DNA from: Mesorhizobium sp. B2-3-4 | Lineage (GTDB): Bacteria; Pseudomonadota; Alphaproteobacteria; Rhizobiales; Rhizobiaceae | Reading direction: 5' to 3' | NCBI RefSeq assembly: GCF_006442315.1 | Contig: NZ_VFVY01000008.1 | Span: 186,001-250,000, forward strand | DNA: 64,000 nt | In this document: piece after piece, positions 62,358 to 64,000 of the stretch | Layout of the letters: each line of letters starts with the position of its first letter | Numbering within the stretch: the first letter of the stretch is position 1 | The notes under the pieces: model-generated | What the model was told of the DNA's origin: nothing | The model's database searches: none | Seen by the model: the letters and a program-made list of their open reading frames with translations, nothing else | Program-made: the position numbers and the translations under genes

Positions 62358-63584
62358 TCACATCGCCTGCGATGTTTCCGATACGATGCGCCATCCCTTG
62401 TCGGTCTTGATCAGTTCCAGCGTCACACGCGCCTTGCCGGCCACACGCGCCGCCGACTTGTCCTTCGGTGTGTAGTCGTAGTTTATGGCGAAGACGGCTT
62501 GCGCGCTGCCCTCGCCATGCGGTGTCACCTCCAGGCTGCCGGGCTCGAGGCCAAGCGACCAGGAGGCCCATTGCGCGAACCAGTCGCTCTTCACCTTCAC
62601 CAATGTCTCGATGTCATAGGGCGTGCCGAAGATGGTTGCGGATGGGCCGTAAAGCCGTCTGACGGCGGCGCGCATGTCCTTGGCGTCGGGCTCCAGATAG
62701 TCGTCGCGCAGGAATTTCTCGATCGAGGTCTTGTCATCGCCGACCGAACGCTCGAGCGCCGCCACCTGCGTGGAGGGCGCCGGTGCTGCCGCCGGCTCGG
62801 GCGCCTTCACCATCCCTTCGCCGGGGACGAATTCGAAGCGCTCGAGCAGCGATCCCTGCTCCCAGGGGCGCTGGGCCTCGCGCGTCTGCGAAACCACGTC
62901 GCGGCGCACGGCGATCATCATGTCGTTGATGCTCTGGCCGGGTTCGGCGATGTGGCGCAGCAACGCCTGGGCGAAGGGCGAGTTGCGGCCGCTGCCGTCC
63001 ATGGCGACCGCGCCCGGCGCGGTCGAGAAGGCGATGAAGGAGCCACGCGTCGAGTCGAACTGTGCCAGCCCTGCCAGCGCCGTCGCCGAGCGTGTGGTGG
63101 CGGTGCGGCTCAAGCTGCGGGCAAACGGGTTGTTGCGGCAGGCGTCGAGGAACACCAGGCTGACCTTGGTCTGCTGTTCCATGATGTCGAGGACTTCGTC
63201 GATCGGCACCGCCTCGAGTTGCAGCTTGACCGGCATGTCCAACCGCGCGTCGACCGGTACGATGTAGTTGCGCCCATCGACCTGCAGGCCGTGGCCGGCA
63301 TAATAGAAGAGCCCGACGCCGGCGCCTTCGAGCGCATCGGAGAACTCGCCGATGCTGCGCTCGAGTTCGCGCTTGCCGAGATCGTTGCCTTCGATGACCT
63401 CGAAGCCGATCGAACGCAGCTTGTCGGCGATATCGAGCGCGTCGTTGACCGGATTGGCCAGCGTACCGGCTTCGGCATAGGTGCCGTTGCCGATGACGAG
63501 CGCCACGCGCCGGCCCGGCTCCGCGTCGGCGCGCAGCAGCAAAAGTCCCAGAAATGCCCAAGCGAGGATCACAAGCCTGCCCAT
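62358..63584 (-). CDS. Exported caspase-like (C14) protease with NTF2-like tail
   Basis: The 408-residue product has a signal peptide (about 1-22, ending ADA) and a p20 caspase-type domain with the catalytic dyad His98 (YYAGHG) and Cys149 (LDACRNNPF). After a Pro/Ala linker (about 265-290) the C-terminal 120 residues resemble an NTF2/SnoaL-like fold. Type I bacterial metacaspases (orthocaspases) usually cleave after Arg/Lys; here the enzyme should act in the periplasm. It is not linked to a toxin or defence cluster. Confidence 0.88.
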   Translation of the reverse strand: MGRLVILAWAFLGLLLLRADAEPGRRVALVIGNGTYAEAGTLANPVNDALDIADKLRSIGFEVIEGNDLGKRELERSIGEFSDALEGAGVGLFYYAGHGLQVDGRNYIVPVDARLDMPVKLQLEAVPIDEVLDIMEQQTKVSLVFLDACRNNPFARSLSRTATTRSATALAGLAQFDSTRGSFIAFSTAPGAVAMDGSGRNSPFAQALLRHIAEPGQSINDMMIAVRRDVVSQTREAQRPWEQGSLLERFEFVPGEGMVKAPEPAAAPAPSTQVAALERSVGDDKTSIEKFLRDDYLEPDAKDMRAAVRRLYGPSATIFGTPYDIETLVKVKSDWFAQWASWSLGLEPGSLEVTPHGEGSAQAVFAINYDYTPKDKSAARVAGKARVTLELIKTDKGWRIVSETSQAM

Positions 63585-63753
63585 GGGGCAGGATCATAGC
63601 GCCACAGGCCCCGGCGACGCCAACAGATTTGATTTGCAAGCTTAATCCGCAACGGCTCGCGGTCCGGCAAGCGCGACGAAAACGCCCTTGCGCCGGCGCG
63701 TCGTATCGGGCAAACCGGCCTCTCCCCTTGCGATTTTCCCGCCCGAGGTCCCC

Positions 63754-64000
63754 ATGTCCACGACGATTTCGCCGCTCGCGCCGAAGAAATACCCCAAGAT
63801 GCCTGTCATCGAAGGGGTGCGCATCGCCACCGCCGAAGCGGGGATCAAGTACAAAAACCGTACCGACCTGCTGGCCATGGTGTTCGACGAGGGAACGGCG
63901 GTCGCCGGCGTCTTCACCAAGTCGAAATGCCCCTCGGCACCGGTCGATTTCTGTCGCCAGAACCTCGGCGCCGGCAAGGCGCGGGTGCTGGTCGTCAATT
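63754..64000 (+). CDS. argJ: Bifunctional ornithine acetyltransferase/N-acetylglutamate synthase (5' part)
   Basis: The first 82 codons are present and the gene runs off the right edge. The N-terminus ([20 protein letters not shown], then [20 protein letters not shown]) matches ArgJ; the self-cleavage site lies further on, outside the window. It recycles the acetyl group from N-acetylornithine to glutamate in arginine synthesis. In relatives argJ follows secA and the parvulin gene directly; here TetR and caspase genes intervene. Confidence 0.92.
   Translation, partial: MSTTISPLAPKKYPKMPVIEGVRIATAEAGIKYKNRTDLLAMVFDEGTAVAGVFTKSKCPSAPVDFCRQNLGAGKARVLVVN

Overview
The window is GC-rich, densely coded alphaproteobacterial DNA and looks like a chromosomal segment of a Hyphomicrobiales (Rhizobiales) bacterium, most likely Mesorhizobium or a close relative. 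This is an inference from gene families and gene order (ftsE-ftsX, argH-small lipoprotein-lysA, secA-parvulin-argJ, a SigF/NrsF-type sigma pair, a TGA-N9-TCA iron box) and was not tested by any search. No integrase, transposase, prophage, plasmid gene or CRISPR array was seen. The one tRNA is tRNA-Leu(CAA) at 48159-48243.

Layout. 1-2108: a truncated LysR regulator divergent from an NTF2-like and an FMN-binding gene. 2116-8163: YdcF, FtsX/FtsE, a membrane-anchored protein, hpt, a receiver-only response regulator and a TPR protein. 8171-14238: EamA exporter/LysR pair, a large TIGR02302 protein, and a divergent dehydratase/ArsR pair. 14261-20513: lysA, an LptM-like lipoprotein, argH, a TlpA-like thioredoxin and an MHYT-PAS-GGDEF-EAL protein. 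21020-26278: a glycerol-3-phosphate ABC transporter (ugpBAEC) ending in a metallophosphodiesterase. 26321-30218: a ferric-iron ABC operon with an IRO-box promoter and an internal terminator. 30273-32899: three unrecognised genes in one operon, divergent from an ECF sigma/anti-sigma pair (33130-34306). 34470-41119: a PAS-GGDEF protein, hbd, etfBA, rhomboid, cobalamin adenosyltransferase and a HIG1-like protein. 41164-49116: SDR, YihY, an octamer tandem repeat, EamA, GluQRS, AlkA, HNH, DsbB, YqaA, tRNA-Leu and an outer membrane barrel. 49353-54487: a LysR-controlled agmatine-to-putrescine cluster. 54589-57323: a flippase and a GNAT enzyme. 57666-64000: secA, parvulin, TetR, an exported caspase-like protease and the start of argJ.

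How the genes work together. Most of the window is housekeeping: division, secretion, lysine and arginine synthesis, and beta-oxidation electron transfer. Accessory functions are nutrient uptake (glycerol phosphodiesters, iron, polyamines) and signalling (two c-di-GMP proteins, one ECF sigma). Both complete ABC operons carry a stem-loop directly after the binding-protein gene, which fits over-production of the binding protein. In the agmatine cluster a predicted cytoplasmic deiminase, a second deiminase with a Tat-like signal, an amidase and an orphan binding protein could form a two-compartment salvage route.

The best candidates for undescribed biology are the three-gene operon beside the sigma factor, the two-compartment agmatine cluster, and the exported caspase with its TetR neighbour between the parvulin gene and argJ.
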